A program made the position numbers and the translations under genes. From assembly GCA_020199835.1 (NCBI GenBank), contig JAIVJV010000012.1, positions 186,001-250,000 on the forward strand: DNA of 64,000 bases, given 5' to 3'. Below the pieces are notes generated by a model. That model saw only the letters and a list, made by a program, of their open reading frames with translations, was not told the origin of the DNA and did not search any database. The stretch comes from Acidobacteriota bacterium (GTDB taxonomy: Bacteria > Acidobacteriota > Blastocatellia > Pyrinomonadales > Pyrinomonadaceae). Of this stretch, positions 9,003-17,293 are shown piece by piece; positions within the stretch are counted from its first letter, which is position 1; each line of letters begins with the position of its first letter.

Positions 9003-10435
9003 CAAGACGGGTGGCCGCGCCTGCCCGGTTTGATGGGCGCGGGCGTAGGCGTCGCACTCGGTGACGGAGTCGGACTAGGCAGAGGCGTCGGAGTCGGCGT
9101 AGGTGTCGGAGTCGGTGACGGTGTGGGAGTCGAAGACGGCGTCGGGCTCGGCAAAGGTGCTGGATTGCCGTCGGGGTCGCTGGTGAGTGCGATACCGGCG
9201 TCGGCACGGAAAGGTACGTCCCCGTCGATACTTTCGGCCATGCGAATCACGTGGCGAGCGAGGTCCTTATTTAAAAGGAGGGGGAATCTTGCACGGGCCA
9301 ATGCGGCTTCGCCCGCAACCAGCGGCGCCGCCATCGATGTCCCACTCCACGTGCCGTATTGACCGTTCGGAACCGTGCTCAAAATCCCCTGCCCCGGCGC
9401 CGCAACGTGAACCCACGATCCGCGGCTCGAGAAAGATGCCAACGTGTCATTGATGGCCGAAGCGGCAACGGCAATCAGGCCATCGACGTTTTCCGCCGCC
9501 GGATACTGTCTGGTGTCATCGCCTCCGTTGCCGGCAGCGGCCACAACGACGAGATAGGGGTTCGTCGACACCGGAAAATCCTGTGAGTCGCTGGACCCGC
9601 TGCCACACGCCTTCTCCAGAAGGGTGCCTATCAACTGGGTTTCTCTCAACGTAGACAGACTGAGGTTGATTACATCCGCGCCGTCTGCGGTGGCTGGATT
9701 ACCATCGGGATCGACGGCATAAACAAGAGCTTCCGCCAACACCCAGACGTTCCCCACGCCGTGGCGATCCAAAACCCTGAGCGGAATGATTTTCGCCTCC
9801 GGCGCAACGAGGGCAATGAGCCCCGCGACATGCGTGCCGTGTCCGTATGGTCCGGTTTGCTGATCTCCGACTTCACTCGGATCGTTGTCGTTGTCGACAA
9901 AATCCCAACCCGGCAATAGATGTCCGGCGAGAGCCGGATGTGTGGCATCCACACCGGTATCGAGCACCGCGACTTTGATTGGACCATTTGGCCCAGTCCC
10001 TCTATTCACCTGATGCGCGAGCGGCAAGTGAATCTTTTCCGGCGCCCATTGCGATACGAACGTTCCGTGGTCGCCACCGACGCTCCAGGTGTTGCCAACG
10101 CTCCACGTGTTACCGCCGCCAACGGGCGGTTTAGTAATGTAATTGGGTTCGACAAGCGCGACGCGAGAATCGCTATCCAACTCTCTGACACGGTCTTCAA
10201 CGCGCGCGTTATCGGTAATGCGCAGTCTGAAGATCGGGCGGCTGCCAAATTGATCGAGGGGAAGCGGATCGAGTGAATACTCGGCAGCAATCGACGCGAG
10301 GTCCTGCGTCGTTCTCAGCTTGACGATGACTTCGTCTGCGACAAACTCTTCACCCCCGTCCGTTGCATTCACGACCTCGCCGTTACGCACGCCTGAAAAC
10401 AGGAGCAGGAGCACGACAAGCAGACAGGACAACAT
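9002..10435 (-). CDS. Secreted S8 family subtilisin-like serine peptidase
   Basis: All three catalytic motifs are present. Numbered from the chosen ATG they are Asp159 in VAVLDTGVD, His199 in GHGTHVAG and Ser367 in SGTSMAAP, with the oxyanion Asn in AAGNGG. I chose MLSCLLVVLLLLFSG (10435) because it gives a signal peptide. A TTG at 10558 would add 41 residues including a basic stretch (KARPPVRR) but would overlap the CHAT gene, so the start is uncertain. Before the catalytic domain is a fervidolysin-type pro-region (DEVIVKLRTTQDLASIAAEY). After it is a 50-residue Pro/Thr/Ser tail of (PT)n and PSPTP units, a likely wall or surface spacer. It is the last gene of the ECF sigma/anti-sigma/CHAT cassette. 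Confidence 0.92.
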   Translation of the reverse strand: MLSCLLVVLLLLFSGVRNGEVVNATDGGEEFVADEVIVKLRTTQDLASIAAEYSLDPLPLDQFGSRPIFRLRITDNARVEDRVRELDSDSRVALVEPNYITKPPVGGGNTWSVGNTWSVGGDHGTFVSQWAPEKIHLPLAHQVNRGTGPNGPIKVAVLDTGVDATHPALAGHLLPGWDFVDNDNDPSEVGDQQTGPYGHGTHVAGLIALVAPEAKIIPLRVLDRHGVGNVWVLAEALVYAVDPDGNPATADGADVINLSLSTLRETQLIGTLLEKACGSGSSDSQDFPVSTNPYLVVVAAAGNGGDDTRQYPAAENVDGLIAVAASAINDTLASFSSRGSWVHVAAPGQGILSTVPNGQYGTWSGTSMAAPLVAGEAALARARFPLLLNKDLARHVIRMAESIDGDVPFRADAGIALTSDPDGNPAPLPSPTPSSTPTPSPTPTPTPTPTPLPSPTPSPSATPTPAPIKPGRRGHPS

Positions 10436-10544
10436 CGCCGGAGTTCGACGCACGGGAGGCCTCGCTTTACAACCAGGAATCTCGGGGAGCGGGAGACAAC
10501 ATAACGAAAATCTGTTCGGTTGCCAACCAATTTTCGGAACGTTT

Positions 10545-13385
10545 TCACCAACGGCCAACGAGCACGAAAGGTGACCAGAAAAACGGGTGGGGTCGCTCGT
10601 TTAACAACCTGATCTGCGCCGCGCGTAGCGCTGCCGCGCAGGACTTCGTCCTGACAAGTTCTCGATAAAACGACGACATCAACTCCGTTGTCGCCTCATC
10701 GTCGATCGTCCAAAGACTCATCATTACGCTTGGTGATCCGGCGGAAAGAAAGCCGCGTGTGAGACCCATCAGCTCGTCGCCCGGCGCAACCGCATTCATG
10801 CCGGTTTCACAAGCGCTTAGCGTCACGAGCGCGCAATTCAGTTTCAACCCGTATGCATCACGTGCGGTAAACCAGCCATTTGCTAACTTGAGTGAGGAAA
10901 AGAGCGGATTGTCCGAACGAAACTGAGCGTGACAAGCAAGATGGAGGACGTCCACGGCCGTCGAGTTTTGGATCAATGCGTCAGTAGTAGCCGCTTCATT
11001 GGAAAAGCGCTTGACCCTGGTGAATATGTTATCGAGTACGTCGAGTTCCTCATGCACGCGCGGCATCTGCTCGTCGGCCAAACCCAGGGACAGCGCGGTT
11101 TTCAAATCGTGTCTCGGCCGATCTAGACACTGCAGCAAAACCGCCGCACTGGGCGCGAACGAAACTTCCCTGCGCTCGATTAAATAAGTCGCACCATCGT
11201 GTAATGCCTGGAACGGTAAATAGTGCAGCGCTCCGTGCGGGACGATCACGAGGTGACGCTCCCCGATTCCCGGTTCCACTGTTCGCAGCAGTCGATCGTA
11301 AAGCGAGCGTAAGTGCTGGCGCGTCCGTTCCGTGAGCGCGGGTAGATGATCTCTAACCTCAGTAGATCCGTAACGCAACGTGTCGATCTGAAAACGACAG
11401 CGCTCAATCTCCGCCACGATTTCGGCTTCAGTTCCAAGCTCTCGCACGACTTCAACGCGCTCATCAGTAACCACAAACGCGACGAGTCGATCGTCTATCG
11501 TCGTGTATTCAACGAGGGCGCGTTCGGCGCCGAGTGCAGTTTGAAGCCGAGCGATCGAGAAGAGATCTTGTTCGTGATCTGCGACGTCGGCATGTGTGCC
11601 GCGATGCTGAAGTTGACGTGTGATTTCCTGTAGCCGCCGTTCGCGTTTGAGGAGTTCGCGCTCTAATTGGGAGTTCTGATCCTGAACCTCGACCGTGCCG
11701 CGAACAGAACGGTGCATCTGGTTGTACAGGTAGTTCAGCTCTTCTCGCAGTTTCTCAGCCTGGCGTTGAAGATGTACTTCGAAATCGTCCCGTGCCGCAG
11801 TCGCTAGCACGATCCGGCCGGCCAAAGCATCCGCGAGCGCGCGCGATTTAGCGCGTTCCACAAAATTCAGTGCTTCAGACACTCTCGCATCACCGACGGC
11901 GAAACAGAGTTGGGCCAACTTATGATAGGGAGAAATTCGATTCGAAAAGAACGCGGTGCGAAACTCTTCGCCGGGTATAGGCGCGCGTAACTCTTCGGTG
12001 ATCTGAATCGCACGCTTGAAATACAACTCAGCAAGCTGAAAATCCCTCTGATCCATGGCGAGCGCCCCGAGTGAACTTAAGCAACGCTCGGCTATCTGGG
12101 GTTGGCCGTGGTCTTCCGCTGCCTGAAGTGTTCGCTCGAGCGTATCACGCGCTGGTCCAGGATCACCAAGAACGCGATCTGCTTCACCGCGCAACCAACG
12201 CGCAAGCAGTAATCGCTGCCAGCTCCCGGACATCAACAACGCAGCCTCAGCCTTACTCACAATCATTCGGGCGCCTTTGAACTTGCCTTCGCGATAAAGC
12301 AACTGGGCATGGGTCAACTCAACCAGGGCCGCGCCTACGACATTTTTCTCCCTCGCGTACAGTCGCTCTGCTTGTTCGAGCCAGCGCTGCGCCTCTTCGA
12401 TTTTCCCCAATAGGATGAGCGCACGGCCACCATAAGCCTGGGCCCGGGCTTGTTCGGCGCGCATGCCGTGCTCGGCAAATATGGACACGACGTGCTGATA
12501 GATTTCGAGTGCCTCTGCCGCGAGATTGAGTTCGAGATAAGCGTCGCCGATCTCGTGTTCCGCGAGTACTGCCTGAATCGTGAGGCCGAGTGCCGTGTAG
12601 CGCTGACGCGATCGTTCGAGATAGTCCAGAGCGCGATCGTAGCGGCCTTGCAGCAGGGCGAACAGTCCGATGTTTCCTTCGATTCCTGCAAGAGTCACAT
12701 GATGTTGCGATGCTTCTGCTTGTTTGAGCGCTTCCTGGAAAATTTCTTCCGCGGATTTGAACTTGTGCAGTTGCGCGTGAGTGTTTGCGAGGCAGTTGTT
12801 CACGGTCGCGAGCTGCTTCTGATCATTGAGCAAGGTAAAGCGTTCGCGAGCCGCAGTCTGGAATGCCTCGGCATCGTGGTATCGATCGCGCCGAAAATAC
12901 AGGTTGCCGATGTTGTGTTCGATCTTCCCAGCGGCGTGAAGATCGTTGTACGCGAGAAAGACATCGCGTGCCCGGAGGCCACAATCAACCGCTTCATCGT
13001 AACGGCCGAGCATCGACAGGGCGATCAGTTTGCTGACTTGCGTAGCAGCGGCAGTATGAATCTTTCCTAAACTGAGAAACCGGTGCTCCGATTCTTCCAG
13101 TTGGGTTATCGCGAATTGCATTTCGCCGGCGATAAGAGCTTTGAGCCCGCCAGCCCAGGCGCTCAACGCGGCGATTTCAGCGGTGGGTCGGATTTCCGCG
13201 AGGACTTGCAGTGCGGCAGCGGCGCCGAGGGCTTGTGCCGGACTGGTACTCCAGCCTTCGAGACAGATGTCCTTTAAACAGTAGGCAAGCTCAACATCGA
13301 TAAGGGTCGAATTTTCCCACAGCAATGCTTCGCGATTGATATCGTTGGAATTAACGAGTAGCGACGCAAGTTCTGCATGCTGCAT
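10545..13385 (-). CDS. TPR-CHAT caspase-like protein
   Basis: A 946-residue cytosolic protein. Residues about 40-430 are tandem TPR helices (YDEAVDCGLRARDVF, NNCLANTHAQLHKFKSAEEI and so on), a coiled-coil linker follows (QLERELLKRERRLQEI), and the C-terminal 290 residues are a CHAT domain. The caspase-like dyad is visible as His819 in LHLACHAQF and Cys859 in LSACETGMN, followed by the usual GLTRGFLSAG and LWTIDDEAT. CHAT domains are clan CD proteases; TPR-CHAT proteins act in some bacterial immune or regulatory pathways as activated proteases. Here the gene sits 8 bp after the anti-sigma gene and before a secreted subtilase. The substrate is unknown; the anti-sigma factor or the subtilase are candidates by context only. 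Confidence 0.9.
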   Translation of the reverse strand: MQHAELASLLVNSNDINREALLWENSTLIDVELAYCLKDICLEGWSTSPAQALGAAAALQVLAEIRPTAEIAALSAWAGGLKALIAGEMQFAITQLEESEHRFLSLGKIHTAAATQVSKLIALSMLGRYDEAVDCGLRARDVFLAYNDLHAAGKIEHNIGNLYFRRDRYHDAEAFQTAARERFTLLNDQKQLATVNNCLANTHAQLHKFKSAEEIFQEALKQAEASQHHVTLAGIEGNIGLFALLQGRYDRALDYLERSRQRYTALGLTIQAVLAEHEIGDAYLELNLAAEALEIYQHVVSIFAEHGMRAEQARAQAYGGRALILLGKIEEAQRWLEQAERLYAREKNVVGAALVELTHAQLLYREGKFKGARMIVSKAEAALLMSGSWQRLLLARWLRGEADRVLGDPGPARDTLERTLQAAEDHGQPQIAERCLSSLGALAMDQRDFQLAELYFKRAIQITEELRAPIPGEEFRTAFFSNRISPYHKLAQLCFAVGDARVSEALNFVERAKSRALADALAGRIVLATAARDDFEVHLQRQAEKLREELNYLYNQMHRSVRGTVEVQDQNSQLERELLKRERRLQEITRQLQHRGTHADVADHEQDLFSIARLQTALGAERALVEYTTIDDRLVAFVVTDERVEVVRELGTEAEIVAEIERCRFQIDTLRYGSTEVRDHLPALTERTRQHLRSLYDRLLRTVEPGIGERHLVIVPHGALHYLPFQALHDGATYLIERREVSFAPSAAVLLQCLDRPRHDLKTALSLGLADEQMPRVHEELDVLDNIFTRVKRFSNEAATTDALIQNSTAVDVLHLACHAQFRSDNPLFSSLKLANGWFTARDAYGLKLNCALVTLSACETGMNAVAPGDELMGLTRGFLSAGSPSVMMSLWTIDDEATTELMSSFYRELVRTKSCAAALRAAQIRLLNERPHPFFWSPFVLVGRW

Positions 13386-13393
13386 TGCCAGGC

Positions 13394-13981
13394 CTAATCC
13401 TTGAGCTCGAGCTCCGGGATCTCGATTTCAACATCCGGCATTCTTACTCGAAGCGAATACATTCCTAACGGTATCGCTGGAAACGAAAACTCGCAAAGTT
13501 CATTCAGCTCGGTGGTCACTGTCCCAGTGGCGCCTGAGAGCTCAATTTGCGCGCCGGGGCAGTTGTCTCTGATGACCTGTCCAGCGAGACGGCACTCCTC
13601 ATTCTCAACTGTAACGCGTAAATCCAGAGCCGTTTCTTGCGCCCTATAAAGCAATTGCCGCGACGCCGTACGAATCGAGCGCATTCCGAAAGCCGGACCG
13701 GCGGAACGGCTATCAAACGTCAGCACCGCGATGATACGCGGCAACCGCGCCGGCGTCGCTGGGCTGAAGATATTTAAAGCAGACATCAGCACATCACGCG
13801 GAACGTCTTCCGTCGTGTCATTCTTCATCAGGAAGAGCAGCCGCCGCAGATTTTGCAAAGTCGCGTTGCACGTCTCACATACCGCGAGGTGAGATTCCGC
13901 GTCTGGCAGCGTTTCTAACGACGCGCGCTCTTCGGCGATGTCCGCGAGGCTTTCCAGGGAAATATGTGGTGAGTTAGTCAT
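13394..13981 (-). CDS. Soluble zinc-finger anti-sigma factor with C-terminal beta domain
   Basis: The N-terminal 40 residues carry His31, Cys35 and Cys38 in HLAVCETC, the H-x3-C-x2-C pattern of ZAS-type anti-sigma domains. Unlike most ECF anti-sigmas there is no transmembrane segment. Instead residues about 110-195 form a beta-sandwich-like domain (CRLAGQVIRDNCPGAQIELSG, then FPAIPLGMYSLRV) resembling carboxypeptidase-regulatory or transthyretin-like folds. It is encoded 63 bp after the ECF sigma gene and 8 bp before the CHAT gene. Likely role: it binds the ECF factor until a cytosolic signal releases it. The lack of a membrane anchor means regulated intramembrane proteolysis is unlikely; cleavage by the adjacent CHAT protein is a testable guess. 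Confidence 0.75.
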   Translation of the reverse strand: MTNSPHISLESLADIAEERASLETLPDAESHLAVCETCNATLQNLRRLLFLMKNDTTEDVPRDVLMSALNIFSPATPARLPRIIAVLTFDSRSAGPAFGMRSIRTASRQLLYRAQETALDLRVTVENEECRLAGQVIRDNCPGAQIELSGATGTVTTELNELCEFSFPAIPLGMYSLRVRMPDVEIEIPELELKD

Positions 13982-14044
13982 ATCCAGTTCTCGCTGAGCT
14001 CGCGCCGTAACAGAGCCTCGTGACTTCGAGAAAATACATACGCC

Positions 14045-14608
14045 TTATTTCTGCAATATACGGAGCAATTTCCGGAGGCAACGCGCTCGTGTCGGGCCAA
14101 CGCTTCCTTCGGGAATTTCCAGAGCAGCGGCGATCTCCTGATATGAGCGTGGTTCGGAGCTATAAAAGAGCATGTGCACCAGAGTTCGACAACGGTCGTC
14201 TAGTGACGAAACCGCGAGTCGGATCCGATGTTGCTCTTCGAGCAGCAACAACTGCTCGTCGGGCAGCGGCCTTTCATCTCGCACCACCGGTTCGACGTCA
14301 TGAATCGTTTGACCGGCACTTACAGCTACTACTCGCTCCCGTTCGGCTTTGGAGATCGTTCGCCACGTCTTCCTTCGCGCAGTCGTAACCAACCAGGCCT
14401 GCAACTTTTCCGGTTCTTCGATGTCGTTCAGTTTTTGAAAAAGAGTGGTGAATACGTCCTGAAAGATCTCGGCGGCTTGAGCTTGATCGAGTCCGGCGCG
14501 TAGCGGAATCGTGTAGATAAGACGTTGATAACGCTGGACCAGCTTCTGCCACGCAAGCTGGTCACCGCCCCGGCAGTCCAATACCAACTGCAGATCACTA
14601 TCTGTCAT
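14045..14608 (-). CDS. ECF-type RNA polymerase sigma factor
   Basis: The 187-residue protein has sigma region 2 at residues about 15-85 (WQKLVQRYQRLIYTIPLRAGL, AAEIFQDVFTTLFQ, LQAWLVTTARR) and region 4 at about 130-180 (RTLVHMLFYSSEPRSYQEIA, then IPEGSVGPTRARCLRKL as the recognition helix). There is no region 3 or extra C-terminal domain. It heads a minus-strand operon with the anti-sigma, CHAT and subtilase genes and probably directs its own promoter. The upstream 269 bp are shared with the divergent envelope trio at 14878. Confidence 0.9.
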   Translation of the reverse strand: MTDSDLQLVLDCRGGDQLAWQKLVQRYQRLIYTIPLRAGLDQAQAAEIFQDVFTTLFQKLNDIEEPEKLQAWLVTTARRKTWRTISKAERERVVAVSAGQTIHDVEPVVRDERPLPDEQLLLLEEQHRIRLAVSSLDDRCRTLVHMLFYSSEPRSYQEIAAALEIPEGSVGPTRARCLRKLLRILQK

Positions 14609-14877
14609 TTTGTATCAGGAGTTCCGCGCCACGACAGAATAGGGTTTCGCACACTTTGTTGTCTAGATGTGCGTAATGATGAAAGGCCTTAAAAACCCCA
14701 CACACAAGATTTTCAAAGGCGTGCCTGCGCGTTTACAGATGTGTGTCTCGCCCGCGACGTGAAGATCATCTCGCGACACTCGCGACACTGACAAGGGCGA
14801 GGCGTGGTTATTGCATGTACCCCCTTCCGTCGAAACCGACGTTTCGAAACGCTACGACTACACCAGGGGGTAAAGAA

Positions 14878-15393
14878 ATGCCACGCAAGACCGACCAACG
14901 TACACCATCCGGCACTGCTGACAATCTTCTTCAACATGCAAAAGAAACAACGAGCAACGTTGTCGATCAAGTGCAGCAGCAAGCCGGCTCAAAAATAGAT
15001 CGCCGAAAAGACGAGGCCGCCAATGAACTCGAAAAAGTCGTCGGCGCTGTGCGACAGTTTGGCCAGGGACTCGGTGATCAGCAGCAAGGCCCGCTCGTAC
15101 AGTACGCCGCGGAATATGGAAAGAAAGCGGCCGACGGCCTCGAGCGATTCACCAACTATTTACGCGAGACCGATACGCGCGAACTCGTCCACGGAGTCGA
15201 AAGGTTCGCACGCCGCCAACCGGCCTTGGTTCTGGGCGGAGCATTCCTGCTCGGACTGGCAGGAGCGCGCTTTCTGAAGAGTTCGATGTCGGGCGCCGCT
15301 ACCCGATCCGACACAGATTTCGGCCGCGCATTGCCGCCGCCACCCACACACCAGCCGATTCACGTACCAACAACTACGTCGGCCGGAATGTGA
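14878..15393 (+). CDS. Small membrane-anchored protein of the Holin-X/DUF3618 envelope trio
   Basis: The start at 14878 follows GGGGG with 7-nt spacing; a longer reading from 14743 lacks a ribosome site. The 171-residue product starts with a hydrophilic, helix-rich region (NLLQHAKETTSNVVDQVQQQ, AANELEKVVGAVRQFGQGL) and has one transmembrane stretch at RQPALVLGGAFLLGLAGARFL, followed by a Pro-rich end. The same 'RxPaLvlGgA.llGlxxaRFLkSS' segment is common in proteins found next to Holin-X and DUF3618 proteins, which is the arrangement here. Function unknown; the group is usually taken as an envelope or stress module. Confidence 0.7.
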   Translation: MPRKTDQRTPSGTADNLLQHAKETTSNVVDQVQQQAGSKIDRRKDEAANELEKVVGAVRQFGQGLGDQQQGPLVQYAAEYGKKAADGLERFTNYLRETDTRELVHGVERFARRQPALVLGGAFLLGLAGARFLKSSMSGAATRSDTDFGRALPPPPTHQPIHVPTTTSAGM

Positions 15394-15409
15394 TTGAAGG
15401 AGGTGCACT

Positions 15410-15817
15410 GTGCAGCGCATGAATGAAGTACGACGCATTGAAGAACGTCCACTCAGTGAACTGTTCTCGGACCTTGTGACCGAAACCAGCAACCTCGTGA
15501 GAAACGAAGTTGCGCTGGCGAGAGTCGAATTAACGGACAAGGCAAGCAAGATCGGAAAGAATGTCGGCTCACTGGTTATCGGTGGCGCAGTCGCATATGC
15601 CGGAGTGCTGGCGATCGGCGCCGCGGTGATCATGCTACTCAGCCGCGTCATGCCTGACTGGCTTGCCGCACTGGTGGTCGGGCTGATAGTCGTCTGTGTT
15701 GCCTGGTTGATGATCAGCAAGGCGATCACCGCGCTTAAGAAAGTGGAGCTGAAGCCGGAAGCAACTGTCGAGTCAGTAAAGGAGGACGCCCAATGGATCA
15801 AAGACCAGATCAGTTAA
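15410..15817 (+). CDS. Holin-X (phage holin superfamily III-like) membrane protein
   Basis: The GTG at 15410 has GGAGG 7 nt upstream, so it is preferred over the ATG at 15419. The 135-residue product has an amphipathic N-terminus (ELFSDLVTETSNLVRNEVALARVEL) and two transmembrane helices (LVIGGAVAYAGVLAIGAAVIML and LAALVVGLIVVCVAWLMI), the Pfam Holin-X pattern. Despite the family name there is no prophage context. The 3' end overlaps the DUF3618 gene by 25 bp, so the two are translationally coupled. Probably a small envelope protein of the trio. Confidence 0.82.
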   Translation: MQRMNEVRRIEERPLSELFSDLVTETSNLVRNEVALARVELTDKASKIGKNVGSLVIGGAVAYAGVLAIGAAVIMLLSRVMPDWLAALVVGLIVVCVAWLMISKAITALKKVELKPEATVESVKEDAQWIKDQIS

Positions 15818-17004
15818 ACGACGAAAGTTGGTACGAAGACCGCACTACGCGGCCGCGTGTTGAGGACCAAGCAATGGTCGCGGACACCGTTTCGGATTAC
15901 GACAGCGAGGCGGAACGCATCAAGGCCGACATCAAAGACACGCGCGCCGACTTGGGCCAGACGCTCAATGAGATTCAGGAAAGACTGAGCCCGGAACATG
16001 TCATGGATCAGGTTAAAGAGACAGTTCGCGAGGCTACAATCGGAAAGGTCGAAAAAGTGATGGAAAGAGTAAACGATACGATCAGCAACGTCACGGAACC
16101 TGCGATGGAAGTCATGGGTCGCGCAGGTGAAAAGCTGAAGGAAACAGGATCGGCGGTGACCAACACTGTTCGGCGGAATCCGATTCCCTTGGCTTTGATT
16201 GGGTTGGGTTTAGGTATGTTCATCGTCAATCGCGTTCGCAATGCGGATGATCCCACGATGAGGTCGCGGACGTATGAACCGGATTTCGAGCCGGGCTATG
16301 GCATGAGCACGCCTCAATACCGGGGCATGGGACGCCAGTACGGAGACCGTTCAGGTGAATACGCGGGAATGTCGCGCCAGTATGGTATGTCGAACCGGTC
16401 GACTTTGGGGCAAATGAAGGAGACCGCGAACGACTTTGCTCATGGAACTGCGGAACGCGTTTCGCACTTGGGCCATCAAGCGAAAGAAGGAGCGATGTGG
16501 GCGGGACGTGGTTTCCAACGCATGCTTCACGAGAATCCGCTTGCGGTTGGCGCAACGGCAATTGCTGTTGGCGCAGCGGTTGGCCTGGCGCTGCCCACCA
16601 CGCGCGTGGAACAGGAATATATGGGTGAAGCCAGCGAGAGGTTAGTTGACAAGGCGCAACAAGTCGCACGCGACGCGATGGATAAAGTCAAGAGCGCCAC
16701 TCAAGGCGAGGGTGGCGGTGGACAGGGAGCGGGTCAGTCGCAACCTGGCCAGCAGTCCCAACAGAGCCAGCAGTTCAAACAAGGCCAGTCGCAACAAGGC
16801 CAATCACAACACGGTCAGCCGCAACACGGACATACACCACAAGGACAGTCACAAGCGGCGGGTCAGTCGCAGCAGGGTCAGTCGCAGCAGGGTCAGTCGC
16901 AGCAGGGTCAGTCACAGCAGGGTCAGTCACAGCAGGGTCAGTCGCAGCAGGGTCAATCGCGGCCCGGTCAGTCACAACCCGGCCGACCAAACCCAACTGT
17001 GTAG
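15793..17004 (+). CDS. DUF3618 protein with C-terminal GQSQQ repeats
   Basis: The start has GGAGG about 8 nt upstream and lies inside the Holin-X gene. Residues about 30-80 are the DUF3618 motif (SEAERIKADIKDTRADLGQTL, then IQERLSPEHVMDQVKETVRE). Two short hydrophobic segments follow (NPIPLALIGLGLGMFIVNRV and NPLAVGATAIAVGAAVGLAL), each after an RNP or ENP motif, as in 'nutrient deprivation-induced' envelope proteins. A coiled-coil amphipathic stretch links them. The last 80 residues are low-complexity Gly-Gln-Ser repeats, unusual for the family and probably disordered. Ends the three-gene operon. Confidence 0.8.
   Translation: MDQRPDQLNDESWYEDRTTRPRVEDQAMVADTVSDYDSEAERIKADIKDTRADLGQTLNEIQERLSPEHVMDQVKETVREATIGKVEKVMERVNDTISNVTEPAMEVMGRAGEKLKETGSAVTNTVRRNPIPLALIGLGLGMFIVNRVRNADDPTMRSRTYEPDFEPGYGMSTPQYRGMGRQYGDRSGEYAGMSRQYGMSNRSTLGQMKETANDFAHGTAERVSHLGHQAKEGAMWAGRGFQRMLHENPLAVGATAIAVGAAVGLALPTTRVEQEYMGEASERLVDKAQQVARDAMDKVKSATQGEGGGGQGAGQSQPGQQSQQSQQFKQGQSQQGQSQHGQPQHGHTPQGQSQAAGQSQQGQSQQGQSQQGQSQQGQSQQGQSQQGQSRPGQSQPGRPNPTV
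16861..16980 (+). repeat. 15-bp tandem repeat encoding GQSQQ
   Basis: Eight in-frame copies of a 15-bp unit (ggtcagtcgcagcag and close variants) lie in a row; the last two are diverged. Older, more degenerate copies extend upstream to about 16731. The unit length is a multiple of three, so copy-number change keeps the reading frame. Confidence 0.9.
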
Positions 17005-17012
17005 AAATATTC

Positions 17013-17043
17013 TGGAGCGCGGAACAACTCGTTCCGCGCTCCA
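17013..17043 (+). terminator. Strong hairpin after the envelope trio
   Basis: TGGAGCGCGGAA and TTCCGCGCTCCA form a perfect 12-bp stem with a 7-nt loop, 8 nt after the DUF3618 stop. There is no clear T-run, so it may act as a terminator or 3'-end stabiliser. The remaining space to 17293 holds no gene I can support. Confidence 0.6.
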
Positions 17044-17293
17044 ACCGTTACCTGCCACCCGCTTCCCTCCTCGCCAACACACGCCACACAAATTCATTGA
17101 CAACGCGAAATGCCCTTGCTATATCAGCACCAACCGTTGTAGCCCGATAACGAAATCCCCCAGTCCGAACCGAGCTTCTTCTGTATAACTTCGTCCCTGA
17201 GGACGAGACACTGACGGTTCTTAGAGGACCCGGTGGTTCGTTCAAAACCTGAATTGTCATTACTGTCTTCGTAGCCCGAGCCGAGGGGGAATC

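Noticed and set aside
8881..9207. A frame with Arg/His-rich repeats
   Set aside because: It is the shifted reading of the Pro/Thr-rich tail of the subtilase, not a gene.
12450..13070. A 206-codon open frame antisense to the TPR region of the CHAT gene
   Set aside because: A product of biased codon use on the other strand; no family pattern and the antisense gene is certain.
15410..15817. Holin-family name considered as a sign of prophage
   Set aside because: No phage structural, integrase or lysis genes are nearby; Holin-X proteins with DUF3618 are ordinary chromosomal envelope genes.
16861..16980. Regular short repeats considered as a CRISPR array
   Set aside because: The units are contiguous, 15 bp long and in frame, without spacers; they encode GQSQQ.
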